DNA from: Phycisphaerales bacterium
GTDB taxonomy: Bacteria; Planctomycetota; Phycisphaerae; Phycisphaerales; UBA1924
Length of the DNA stretch: 12,541 bases
Direction of reading: 5' to 3'
Assembly (NCBI GenBank): GCA_029212425.1
Contig: JARGNC010000061.1
Coordinates: 213 to 12,753 of the forward strand
A program made the translations under genes and the position numbers. The notes beneath the pieces are model-generated. The model saw nothing but the letters and a program-made list of their open reading frames with translations. It did no database searches and had not been told where the DNA came from. This document shows, in pieces, positions 1 through 8,200 of this stretch; the first letter of the stretch is position 1, and each line of letters starts with the position of its first letter.

Positions 1-422
1 GCAGCGAGGTTTGGGCCGTTGCTTTTGGACTTGGTTTTGGTTTTGACTGCTTTGAATCCGCGTCCGGACTTGGTGTTGCATCCGCAGTTGACGCAGATGG
101 TTGCGTCTGAGGAGACTGAAGTGCCGCACCCTGGGCAGGCGGCTCTGATTCCGGCGGAGGGTTCTTGGTCAGCTGGGGATGGGAGATCGTCAAGGAAGTG
201 CGCCATTTCGGGCTCTTCTTCAGGAGAGAGATCAAGGATGGCTGCGTCTGGATGTGGGTTGTGGTCTGGGGTCGTCTTTGGTTTGGATTGTTTGGCTTGG
301 AGTTCTTTAGCGCAGGCTTTGTGGGCGTAGTTTCCGAGTGTATCTTTGATTCTGGGGAGTCCTGCGCAGGTTTTGCCGCAGATGATGCACTGTTTGTTGA
401 TGGAGCTGTCGCTGACAGTCAT
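1..422 (-). CDS. Zinc-ribbon protein of unknown function, N-terminal part (3' end outside window)
   Basis: The frame is open from an ATG at 422 to the window edge, giving 140 codons plus two bases. Two probable zinc sites are visible. The first has Cys12, Cys15 and Cys19 followed by His34-x2-Cys37, in the style of a small treble clef. The second is a zinc ribbon with Cys96-x2-Cys99-Gly and Cys110-x2-Cys113-Gly-Cys115. They are joined by an acidic, Pro-rich linker (about residues 45-92), and the visible end is Lys/Thr/Ser-rich. No signal peptide or membrane segment is seen in this part; such proteins often carry membrane helices further on, which cannot be checked here. AGGGG lies about 6-7 nt before the ATG and supports this start. 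The gene is separated from the floA operon by a terminator and has its own candidate promoter. Function is not recognised; a role in protein or nucleic-acid binding is only a guess from the zinc sites. Confidence 0.75.
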   Translation of the reverse strand, partial: MTVSDSSINKQCIICGKTCAGLPRIKDTLGNYAHKACAKELQAKQSKPKTTPDHNPHPDAAILDLSPEEEPEMAHFLDDLPSPADQEPSAGIRAACPGCGTSVSSDATICVNCGCNTKSGRGFKAVKTKTKSKSNGPNLA

Positions 423-460
423 GGGAACCCCTGAGATTGATGATTGCGTTGTGAAATAAA

Positions 461-474
461 TATCAGATTTGATA
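461..474. promoter_or_regulatory. Short inverted repeat, possible operator for the zinc-ribbon gene
   Basis: TATCA and TGATA are perfect inverted arms separated by GATT. The repeat lies just downstream of the candidate -10 element, around the expected transcription start, where a repressor could bind. At five bases per arm it could easily be chance. Confidence 0.25.
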
Positions 475-485
475 CATGGACAATC

Positions 486-513
486 AGAATACCAGATGCT
501 CCGGAGAATGCAA
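486..513 (-). promoter_or_regulatory. Candidate sigma70-type promoter for the zinc-ribbon gene
   Basis: Read on the minus strand there is TTGCAT (508-513), a 16-nt spacer, then TATTCT (486-491). The -10 is preceded by TGG, which makes an extended -10 (TGn). The element sits between the terminator of the upstream operon and the ATG at 422, leaving a leader of roughly 55-60 nt. Found by eye only. Confidence 0.4.
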
Positions 514-530
514 GTTTGATATAACAAATA

Positions 531-551
531 ACCCCCGCTATGTGCGGGGGT
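531..551 (-). terminator. Intrinsic-type terminator after floA
   Basis: A perfect 8-bp stem (ACCCCCGC paired with GCGGGGGT) encloses a 5-nt loop. Read in the direction of floA transcription, it is followed by a T-rich stretch, TTATTTGTT. It lies about 50 nt past the floA stop codon and is the only convincing terminator in the window. It probably ends the envelope operon. Confidence 0.8.
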
Positions 552-599
552 CATTGTTGAGTTCTGTTTGACGGGAACTGGGTTGTTTTAGAGAAGCTT

Positions 600-1589
600 T
601 TAATCTTTGTCTTTGGCGATCGAGTCTCTCATTCCGGTGTCGGACTGGATGTTCTTCATGCGGTAGTAATCCATGATGCCCATGTTTCCGGAGCGGAATG
701 CTTCGGCCATCGCTTTGGGGACCTCGGCTTCTGCGAGGACGACGAGTGCGCGGTTCTTCTGTGCTTCCGCTTTGTATTCTTGTTCCTTCGCGACGGCGTG
801 CGCGCGTTGTTGCTCTGCCTTCGCTTGAGCGACTTTCATATCCGCTTGTGCTTGATCTTCTTGGAGTTTCGCGCCGATGTTGACGCCGACATCGACATCC
901 GCGATGTCGATGGAGAGGATCTCGTATGCGGTTCCGGAGTCGAGTCCGCGTGCAAGGACGGCTTTGGAGATGCCGTCTGGATTTTCGAGGACTCGTTTGT
1001 GGGTGTCTGCGGAACCGATGGAGGAGACGATGCCTTCACCGACGCGAGCGACGATGGTTTCTTCGGTCGCACCACCGACGAGTCGAGCGAGGTTGGTGCG
1101 GACGGTGACGCGGGCGCGTGCTCGGAGTTGGATGCCGTCCTTTGCGACGGCGTCGATGGTTCCGCGTCCGAGTGATGGGTCTGGGCAGTCGATGACCTTT
1201 GGATTGACGGAGGTGTTGACCGCGTCGAGGATGTCGCGACCTGCGAGGTCGATCGCGGTGGCCACGCCCCAATCGAGTTCGATGCGTGCGTTGGAGGCGG
1301 CGATGATCGCGGAGACGACATTGCCGACATTACCCCCTGCGAGGTAGTGGCTTTCGAGGTCGTCGGTGCGGATTCCTGTGATTCCTGCTTTGACGAGGCG
1401 GATCATGTTGATGACGATGACGGTGGAGTTGACCTTGCGGAATCGCATCGCGATGATGGACATGAGGCCGACTTTGGCGTTTGAGAGGAATGCTTGGAAC
1501 CAGAGTGCGAAGTAGTTGAAGAGGACGACGACGACGACGAAGAGGACGAGTGCGCCGATGCCGATGAGGATCCAGAATAGGGGATTCAT
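600..1589 (-). CDS. floA: Flotillin-like protein FloA
   Basis: FloA is a membrane-anchored scaffold of the SPFH/flotillin group that organises functional membrane microdomains. The 329-aa length is close to Bacillus YqfA/FloA (about 331 aa). Residues 5-29 form one N-terminal hydrophobic hairpin or anchor. The SPFH-like domain follows, with conserved-looking stretches around residues 35-75, 115-165 and 195-240. Residues about 240-295 are an Ala/Gln/Glu/Lys-rich coiled coil ending in an AEAEVP segment, as in other FloA proteins. The ATG at 1589 is preceded by GGAG with a 7-nt spacer, which fixes the start. The gene lies 41 nt after a short NfeD gene, the conserved partner arrangement seen for yqeZ-yqfA in Bacillus. 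A terminator follows. Recognition of the family is confident; its physiological role in this organism is inferred. Confidence 0.93.
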   Translation of the reverse strand: MNPLFWILIGIGALVLFVVVVVLFNYFALWFQAFLSNAKVGLMSIIAMRFRKVNSTVIVINMIRLVKAGITGIRTDDLESHYLAGGNVGNVVSAIIAASNARIELDWGVATAIDLAGRDILDAVNTSVNPKVIDCPDPSLGRGTIDAVAKDGIQLRARARVTVRTNLARLVGGATEETIVARVGEGIVSSIGSADTHKRVLENPDGISKAVLARGLDSGTAYEILSIDIADVDVGVNIGAKLQEDQAQADMKVAQAKAEQQRAHAVAKEQEYKAEAQKNRALVVLAEAEVPKAMAEAFRSGNMGIMDYYRMKNIQSDTGMRDSIAKDKD

Positions 1590-1630
1590 GCTTTGTCTCC
1601 GGTGGGGAAATAAGAGGTTATCGGGTTATT

Positions 1631-2128
1631 CTATGCCTGCCGGACTTCGATTTGCATTCCATCGACGCTGACGACTCGGATGTTGGAGTCTTTATCGATG
1701 CCCTGGCCTTTGGCGATTGCGTCGTGGCGAGTGTTGTTGATGAGGACGATCCCTACTGGATGCAGATCGGTGACGGCTTTGCCTGTTTGGTCGAGGAGTG
1801 CGTTGCGTTCCTCGCGCCATCTTGAGGATTGTGAGTCTCGCTTTGCAGCGATTTCTTCTCCGGAGTCTCCGAACATGTGCTTCCCGAAGGGGGTATTTGG
1901 GAGGAGTTTGAGGACCCAGAAGAAGAGCATTGGGCCGAGGATGAGGGTGGTGAGGAGACCGATGGCGCCCCAGGTGGTGTCGTGTTTGAAAAGGAGGACG
2001 ATCCCGACGATCGCGACGGCGGTTGCGACGAGTCCGATGACTCCTCCGGAGGGGATGAATGCTTCGACGACGAGGAGGAGTGCACCGAGGAGGATGAGTC
2101 CGATGCCGGCCATGAGAAGGGAATCCAT
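1631..2128 (-). CDS. Short NfeD-family membrane protein
   Basis: This is a 165-aa protein of the short NfeD type, without a protease domain. Hydrophobic segments lie at about residues 5-25, 28-47 and 53-74. A charged linker (about 85-112) leads to a C-terminal OB-fold-like NfeD domain (about 113-163), recognisable by the pattern GKAVTDLHPVG followed by a short beta-rich stretch ending in IEVR. NfeD proteins are genetic partners of SPFH proteins and are thought to assist flotillin assembly or membrane-domain formation. The ATG (2126-2128) directly abuts the TAA of the preceding long NfeD gene, and GGAG lies 9 nt upstream, so translation is probably coupled. FloA follows after 41 nt. Confidence 0.88.
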   Translation of the reverse strand: MDSLLMAGIGLILLGALLLVVEAFIPSGGVIGLVATAVAIVGIVLLFKHDTTWGAIGLLTTLILGPMLFFWVLKLLPNTPFGKHMFGDSGEEIAAKRDSQSSRWREERNALLDQTGKAVTDLHPVGIVLINNTRHDAIAKGQGIDKDSNIRVVSVDGMQIEVRQA

Positions 2129-4186
2129 TTATGCGTTCTCCGGGTCGGTTTTGTCTTGGTCTGGACCTGGCTCTGGCTCTGGGTCGTTTTGATTCTGCGT
2201 GTTGTGTTGTTCTACTGAGATCCGATCGACGACGATTCGGAAAGATTCGACAGCGGTGACTCTGATGGGGGTTCCTGCTTCGATGTATCCGAACTCTGCA
2301 ACGACATCGGTGAGGTTTCCGAGGATATCGGCTTGTCCGGATGGTCTGAGATCGGTGGTGGTGGTTCCGGTGTTTCCGGGTTGAAGGGTTGGTTCGTCCC
2401 TGAGCATCGCGCTGAACACGGATTGATCTCTTGGCTCAGCGCCGATCCCGGAGGCGCTTGCGAGGATAAGTTTGTCGAAGATGGGGACGCGGTCGAGGTT
2501 TCGGCTGATGAGCCAGATGATGATGCCTGCGGAGAATGATCCGAGGAGGACGGTGACGATTGCACCCATGAGGTCTTGTTGGGTGTTTGGGTTGGCGAGG
2601 GATGATCCTGCGGGGATGAATGTCCAGAGGATTCCTGCGAACAGGGAGACGAGTCCGACGATGCCGAAGAAACCGAATCCGGGGACGACGAACGCTTCGA
2701 TCGCGAGGAAGAGGAGTCCGACGATGATGGCGATGATTTCCCACCAACCTGCGAGACCGATCATGGCGGGGGGGGCGATCATCGCGATGAGTGTGATGAG
2801 CGCGACAGATCCACCGATTCCAGTGCCTGGGGTGATGAGCTCGATGAAGATCGCGATGAGGAAGATCGCGATGAGCACGCCTCGGACGGGCATGGAGGTC
2901 ATGAAGCGGACGAACCCTTCGGACCAGCTTTCGTTGGCGCGTGCGAGGGTGGTGGCGCCCATGAATGCTTGGAGCTGTTGATCGTCTTGGATAATTCCTG
3001 AGGAGAATCCGAGATCGATGAGTTGCTGTTCTCTCATGACGATGGGGGCTGATCCATCGGTGATGTAGGCGATCGGGCGGTAGCGGTCTTTGTCCGCTGC
3101 GGTGAAGACTGGACGCGATGAGTGGGTTTCGAGGGTCAGCTCTGCGATGCGTTCTGTCGCGTTGAACTCTTTGACGACATCGTCGAGGGTGTCGCTCGCG
3201 GGACGAAAGTCGGTGGTGTTGGTTGGGGTTGATTGTTGCTGGGGTGCTGCTTGATCTGCGATTGGTTGTGAGCTTTGTTCTGTGTCTGGTTCACTGTCTG
3301 GTTCGATGGCTGGTTCGATGTCTTGATCGTTTACTGGTTCAGTTTCAACATCTGAATCGGTGTCGGATTCTTGTTGAGCGTCTGAGTCTGCGTCAGAGTA
3401 AGGTTCTGATTCTGTAAGTGGGTCTGGGTCGGTGACGCCTGTGGGTCTTCCTCCGGTGACTTGTGCGATGAGGGGCATGCCTCTTGGTGGATCTTCGTTG
3501 AAGAGTGTGCGGTATTCGGCTTCGTTGATCGCGTAGCGTTGGAGGGTGTTGGTGTTTTCGATTTGCCAGAGTTCGATGCCGTCGATGACGATTGCTTGGA
3601 CGAGGTATTCGTCGTATCCATTGCGTCGTGCGGAGTCGGTGACATCTGCGAGGAGTGGGGGGAGGAGTTTGGTGCGTTCGTCTGGGGTGAGTCCTCGGAG
3701 TCCACCTCGCGTTTGGTTGCCTTGGGTGACGGCGGTCATGATGACTGGGAACGCGTCACCCATCGCGCCGGGTGAGGAGCTGATGATCTCTTTGCAAGCG
3801 AGTGCGATGATCGCGCCACCTGAATACGCGTCGGTGTTGACCCACGCGATGGTGTTGTTGATGGATGAGGATTTGATCGTGTTGGTGATGTCGAGGACGG
3901 CGCCGACCCCTCCACCTGGGGAGTTGATCTCGAAGACGATCGCGTTGTATCCAGCGTCCTCCGCTTCTCCGATTCGTCTGCGGACGCTCATCGCGGTGAT
4001 CGCGTCGATGGCGCCTTCGATGGTGATGATCGCGACGCGGTCGGCTTGTCGGGATGCTGGGACGGATAGGGGGGCGGATGTCTGCGCGAGTGATATGGAC
4101 GCAAGGAGCACGGTTGCGATGAGAAGTATTGATCGGAGTGAGGTCGGGATGTTTTGAAGTGTGTTCACGCAACTATTGTACGGCAA
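2129..4186 (-). CDS. Long NfeD protein with ClpP-class serine-protease-like domain
   Basis: This is a 685-aa protein numbered from a TTG; a GTG at 4168 (residue 7) is an equally good or better start. Residues about 15-35 form a signal peptide. Residues about 50-205 are a ClpP/SppA-like domain with NSPGGG (88-93) and the nucleophile-type motif AYSGGA with Ser122. Lys173 is the only nearby candidate for the catalytic lysine, but its spacing is slightly off. Residues about 251-326 are an acidic low-complexity linker. Five hydrophobic segments follow at about 436-452, 459-479, 484-503, 508-526 and 541-560. A C-terminal NfeD OB-fold domain (about 605-657) contains TDLRPSGQA. The family (archaeal 1510-N/stomatin-cutting protease, Bacillus YqeZ) acts with SPFH proteins at the membrane. 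The gene abuts the short NfeD and precedes floA, and it follows the ChaN-like gene by 35 nt. Confidence 0.9.
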   Translation of the reverse strand: MPYNSCVNTLQNIPTSLRSILLIATVLLASISLAQTSAPLSVPASRQADRVAIITIEGAIDAITAMSVRRRIGEAEDAGYNAIVFEINSPGGGVGAVLDITNTIKSSSINNTIAWVNTDAYSGGAIIALACKEIISSSPGAMGDAFPVIMTAVTQGNQTRGGLRGLTPDERTKLLPPLLADVTDSARRNGYDEYLVQAIVIDGIELWQIENTNTLQRYAINEAEYRTLFNEDPPRGMPLIAQVTGGRPTGVTDPDPLTESEPYSDADSDAQQESDTDSDVETEPVNDQDIEPAIEPDSEPDTEQSSQPIADQAAPQQQSTPTNTTDFRPASDTLDDVVKEFNATERIAELTLETHSSRPVFTAADKDRYRPIAYITDGSAPIVMREQQLIDLGFSSGIIQDDQQLQAFMGATTLARANESWSEGFVRFMTSMPVRGVLIAIFLIAIFIELITPGTGIGGSVALITLIAMIAPPAMIGLAGWWEIIAIIVGLLFLAIEAFVVPGFGFFGIVGLVSLFAGILWTFIPAGSSLANPNTQQDLMGAIVTVLLGSFSAGIIIWLISRNLDRVPIFDKLILASASGIGAEPRDQSVFSAMLRDEPTLQPGNTGTTTTDLRPSGQADILGNLTDVVAEFGYIEAGTPIRVTAVESFRIVVDRISVEQHNTQNQNDPEPEPGPDQDKTDPENA
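3209..3436 (-). repeat. Acidic E-P-x-x repeat linker inside the long NfeD gene
   Basis: The segment encodes about 75 residues (251-326) rich in Asp, Glu, Ser, Pro, Thr and Gln, with almost no hydrophobic residues. Part of it (about 282-308) shows a 4-residue period with EP at each turn, such as EPAI, EPDS and EPDT. This makes degenerate 12-bp direct repeats in the DNA. It separates the protease-like domain from the membrane part and is probably disordered. Confidence 0.7.
4168..4180 (-). promoter_or_regulatory. TACAAT -10-like element overlapping the long NfeD start
   Basis: TACAAT (4175-4180 on the minus strand) matches the sigma70 -10 consensus in five of six positions. It sits 6 nt before the GTG at 4168. 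A transcript from it would begin at or near that GTG, meaning a leaderless message. No good -35 hexamer and no Shine-Dalgarno sequence is visible near either the TTG or the GTG. This is speculative. Confidence 0.25.
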
Positions 4187-4221
4187 AACACGCTTGGAGA
4201 TTCACATCTTGATGCTGTGGA

Positions 4222-5202
4222 TCATTCTTCTTCGACTGGGAAATACACGATGTAGTCCGCGGCGGGACCTGGGCTGAGTTCGCTTGCTGTGCCGGAATCT
4301 TCTGGTGTGACAGAATCGGTGTTTGCGGCGTGCATGACGAGTGAGCGGATAGTGCGCTGATCTCCGATGCTGTAGCGGATTTGATCGGTCATTGCTGAGC
4401 CGCCTTCGACGAGGTTGTGGTCGACATGGAAATGTCCGACGACATGAAAGACGGATGCGTTGTTGGTGTGGATCGGTTCGGCGATGCTTGCGGCCATTGT
4501 GTAGTCCCAGACGGTTTGGGAGCGGAGGAAGCTGTTGATCATTTCTTCTCCGCCGTGGGCGGCCATCCCGGACATGGCGTCGCGGAATCGGTCGGCGTAG
4601 GAACCGGTCGGGAGATCAGCGGGGATTTCGACGAGTGCGCGTTGTCGATCGTTGAGGTTGCGGAGTGCCTCGAATCCGTCGGTGCGTGCGAGTTTGGTGT
4701 ATCGTCTTGGTGCGTTGGACGCGATGATGGCGCGGTTGTGTTGTTTGGCGAGCTCGATCATGCGGAGGTGACCGATGGGGTTGTTGGATTCGGTTCTTCC
4801 AGATGCTTTGAGGAAGGCGGCGTAGTCTGTGATTCCTGCGAGGTAGTCGTCGAGTGCGATTTGTTCGTCGCGTTCGTAGAACTCCATGGAGAGGACGAGT
4901 CTTGGGTTGCGTTCGATGAGTGATTCGAAGGTGGTGGCGATGAAGTCGAGTGCTTCGGTATGGCCGTGCATTTCACCAACGAGGATGACATCGGCGGCGG
5001 ACAAGTCGGTGATCATGTCATCGAAGGTGACGGTTCCGAATCCGTTGCCCTTGTGGATGGTGAGTTTGGTTGCGTCGTGTCCGTCGTCGAAACCTGGGGC
5101 TGCGGCGAGGGGGAGTGTTGGTGGTGTGGGTTTGGTGGGTGTGGTCGCGCAGCCGGTGATGGTGAGGAGTGCGGTGAGTGCGAGGGCGATCGGCGTGCGC
5201 AT
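4222..5202 (-). CDS. ChaN/Tiki-family haem-binding uptake lipoprotein
   Basis: This is a 326-aa protein with an N-terminal lipoprotein signal. A hydrophobic stretch (residues 4-15) ends in the lipobox ITGC with Cys18, followed by a Thr/Pro-rich tether (about 19-36). The body matches the ChaN-like haem-binding uptake family of the Tiki/TraB/EreA superfamily. It has DVILVGEMHGHTEA (GEMHGH at 76-81), SMEFYERD with Glu107, and a C-terminal GHFHVDH (256-262). These His and Glu residues form the conserved metal/haem-site pattern of the superfamily. Campylobacter ChaN binds haem as a dimer, and other superfamily members are metalloproteases or esterases, so the substrate here is open. The ATG lies 7 nt after the stop of the RND permease, indicating the same transcript. 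The long NfeD follows 35 nt later. Family call is strong; a link to efflux is inferred from position only. Confidence 0.9.
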   Translation of the reverse strand: MRTPIALALTALLTITGCATTPTKPTPPTLPLAAAPGFDDGHDATKLTIHKGNGFGTVTFDDMITDLSAADVILVGEMHGHTEALDFIATTFESLIERNPRLVLSMEFYERDEQIALDDYLAGITDYAAFLKASGRTESNNPIGHLRMIELAKQHNRAIIASNAPRRYTKLARTDGFEALRNLNDRQRALVEIPADLPTGSYADRFRDAMSGMAAHGGEEMINSFLRSQTVWDYTMAASIAEPIHTNNASVFHVVGHFHVDHNLVEGGSAMTDQIRYSIGDQRTIRSLVMHAANTDSVTPEDSGTASELSPGPAADYIVYFPVEEE

Positions 5203-5209
5203 GGTTGTG

Positions 5210-8200
5210 TTATCCGTGTACTGGTTTCGGGTTCGGGATTGGGTCCGGTTCGGTTGAGGTCATGCCTTGTCGCATGTCCCTCACGAGAGAGAATAGGAGG
5301 GGACCGAGGAGGAGGGTGAAGATGGTGGAGACGAGGAGTCCACCCACGACGACGGAACCGAGACCGCGGTACATTTCAGAACCCGAACCTGGTACGAGGA
5401 CGAGGGGGAGCATGCCGCCAACCGAGGTGAGCACGGACATGAGGATTGGGCGCGTGCGGGTTTTGACGGAGAGGATGATCGCGTCGACGGCTGGCATGGG
5501 TTCGAGGACCGAATCGGTTTGCTCGAGCGCGTCGTCGGATTCACCACGCATGAAGTTGAGGGCTTGGTGGACGAGGAGGATCGCGTTGTTGACGACGACA
5601 CCGATGAGGATGACGAATCCGAGCATGGTGAGGACATCGAGCTGCTGCGGTGCTTTGGTGGGGTCGGCAAGGGTGACCTCGTGGACGATTTTGAGACCTG
5701 CGAATCCGCCGACAACTGCGAGGGGGACGGTGAAGATGATGACGAGCGGGTAGAGGAAACTCTCGAAGAGCGCGCACATGAGGAGGTAGGTGACGAGGAG
5801 CGCCCAGACCATGCGTGCGGTGAGCAGCTGTGGATTCCCGATCGCGGTGAAGGCGAGTGCGCCGAGGAAGGCGGCCATGAGGATGGCGCCTGCGATGGCG
5901 TAGGGGAGTTTTTTGTTTTTGGATTTGCGTGACTGGAGGATCGCGGGGATTCCTGCGAGGAGGGTTGCGATGAGGATCCCTGCGCCGATGAGGAATCGGA
6001 GGTTGCCTTTGGGGTGGTTCTTGTCGGTGACCCCGAACATCGCGCCTTGGATTTTGGCGAGGTCTGCGGCGCTGCCTTCGAGACGGACGCGCATGGTGGA
6101 GTCGATGAGTCCGAAGTCCTTTGCTTCTTGGATGACATTGGTTTCGATCCAGAGCATCGCTTCTTGGAGCGGCATGGACTCGGGTGGTGTGATGTTGATC
6201 GCGACGCTGGGAAGTTCTTCGATGCGGTTGATTTCTTGAGGTGATGTCGCGGGGATGAAGTCTGCGATGGAGCTGACGGGGACAACGGGTCCTGCTGGTG
6301 TTGCGATGGGGATGTCGGCGAGCTGTTCGAGGTAATCGAGTTCGCCTCCGATTGGGACGACGACGAGGTCGATGGCTTCTGATCCGAGGGTGTATTCGCC
6401 GACGAATGCGCCGTCGAAGAGTCCTCGGATTGCGACTCCGAGTCCTTGGTTGGTGAGACCGAGTTCGCGTCCGAGGTCGTTGAGGAGGACCTGCATTTCT
6501 TGTTGTTGGATGGAGTAGTTCGCTGGCGCGGGGGACGCTTGGGTTGCGCCGAATTTTTCCATCGCGATGGCGAGCATGTGGCTGGTTGCGGCGTTGACCT
6601 TGTCGAGGTTTGGGCCGAGCGTTTCGATGCGGATGGAACCACCTGAGTTGAAGCGTCCGAAGAGTGAGGTTTGTCCTGCGCCGCCGAAGGAGTCGGGGAT
6701 GGTGTTCATGGCGCTGGTGAGAAGGTGTCCGACTGGGATGACGACCTCTTCGTTCTGGCTCGTGGCGCCGATGAAGAGGTTGGTTCCGAACGCGCCGATG
6801 AAGAAGTTGTCGAGGGGGACAGGTTTAAAGATCGGCATCCCTGGGAACATCTGGATTGGGGGGAGATCTGCGAGGGATGCGGGATCGTTGATGTCCGCTT
6901 TGGCGTAATCGTGGATTTGGTCTTCGATGCGCTGCGCGATGATGGTTCGTTGATCGAGGGAGAGTCCAGGTGGGATGAGGAGACCTCCGAAGACGAGGTT
7001 GCGGTTGCCTGCTGGGAGGTAGTCCATCGGCGGCATGAGTTTGATCGCGCCGAGGATTGATCCGAGCGCCATAACGATGATGAGCGCGGGGCGGAGGGTC
7101 CAGCCGCGGACTCCGGTGATCATGAAGCGGATCGCGGAACCGAGGAGATCGACGAGTTTGGTGCCGACGATGGTGAGACCGAAGAGGGTGTCGATGGAGC
7201 GGAAGAACTTGGATTTGGAGTTGCGGTGTGGGCGGAGCCAACGCGAGCAGGCGGTTGGGATGACAAAGATGGAGACGAGGAGCGAGAGAGATACGGAGAC
7301 AACGATCGCGATCGCGATGTCGCGGAAGAGTTGTCCCGCTTCTTCTGCGATGGTCAGCACGGGGATGAACACCGCGACGGTGGTGAGGGTGGATGCGAGG
7401 ATCGCGCCCCAGACTTCTCCTCCGCCTCGGAGTGCGGCTCTGCGTGGGGATTCACCAAGACCGATGCGGCGGTCGATGTTCTCGAGGACCACGATGGAGT
7501 TGTCTACGACCATACCGACAGCGAACGCGAGACCTGCGAGTGAGACGACATTGAGTGTGCGTCCGAGCGCGAGGAGGATGAGGAAGGTGCCGATGATGGA
7601 GATGGGGATCGCGATGGCGATGATGCCTGTCGCTCTCCATGAACGCAAGAAGAACAAGAGCACGGCGGCGGCGATGAGACCACCGACCCAGAGGTTCTGG
7701 GTGACGAGGGAGATGGCGCTGGTGATATAAGTTGTTTCGTCGTATACCTGGCGGAGGCGTAGGTCCGGACCGACGGGACCTGCAGCGGATGATCCACCGA
7801 TATTGGGGAGGATGTCGGTGCGGACTTCGTCAAGGCGGACCTTGAGTTCGCTCATGATGTCGATGACATTCGCTTGGTCTTGACGGATGACATTGATCGC
7901 GATCGCGGGGCGCGCGAGGGAGCGGATGAATCCGCGTTGCTTGGTGTATCCGATGTCGATTTCCGCGACATCACGGACATAGACCGGGAGACCGTTGCGG
8001 TAGGCGACGATGGTGTCGAGGATTTGCTGGGGAGTGGTGTAGCGTCCTAGGAGTCGGACTCGGTATTCGCGTTTGCCTTCGGAGATTGATCCTGCTGAGA
8101 CATTCTCGTTTTCGCTTTGGAGTGCTTGGATGACATTGACATGGTTGAGTCCGCGCTGTGCGAGGGCGACGGGGTCTGTGAGGACGCGTGCTTCGCGTTC

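Noticed and set aside
19..434. Plus-strand frames at the left end
   Set aside because: They are antisense to the minus-strand zinc-ribbon gene, whose spaced Cys/His motifs and ribosome binding site make it the real coding strand.
5281..6642. A 453-codon open frame on the minus strand inside the RND gene
   Set aside because: Its product is almost all Ser, Pro, Thr and Arg with no domain logic. It is an alternative frame of the clearly real permease, left open by the base composition.
7035..7730. A 231-codon open frame on the plus strand opposite the RND gene
   Set aside because: It is Met/Arg/Ser-rich with no recognisable motif and lies fully antisense to a conserved gene; such frames occur throughout the window.
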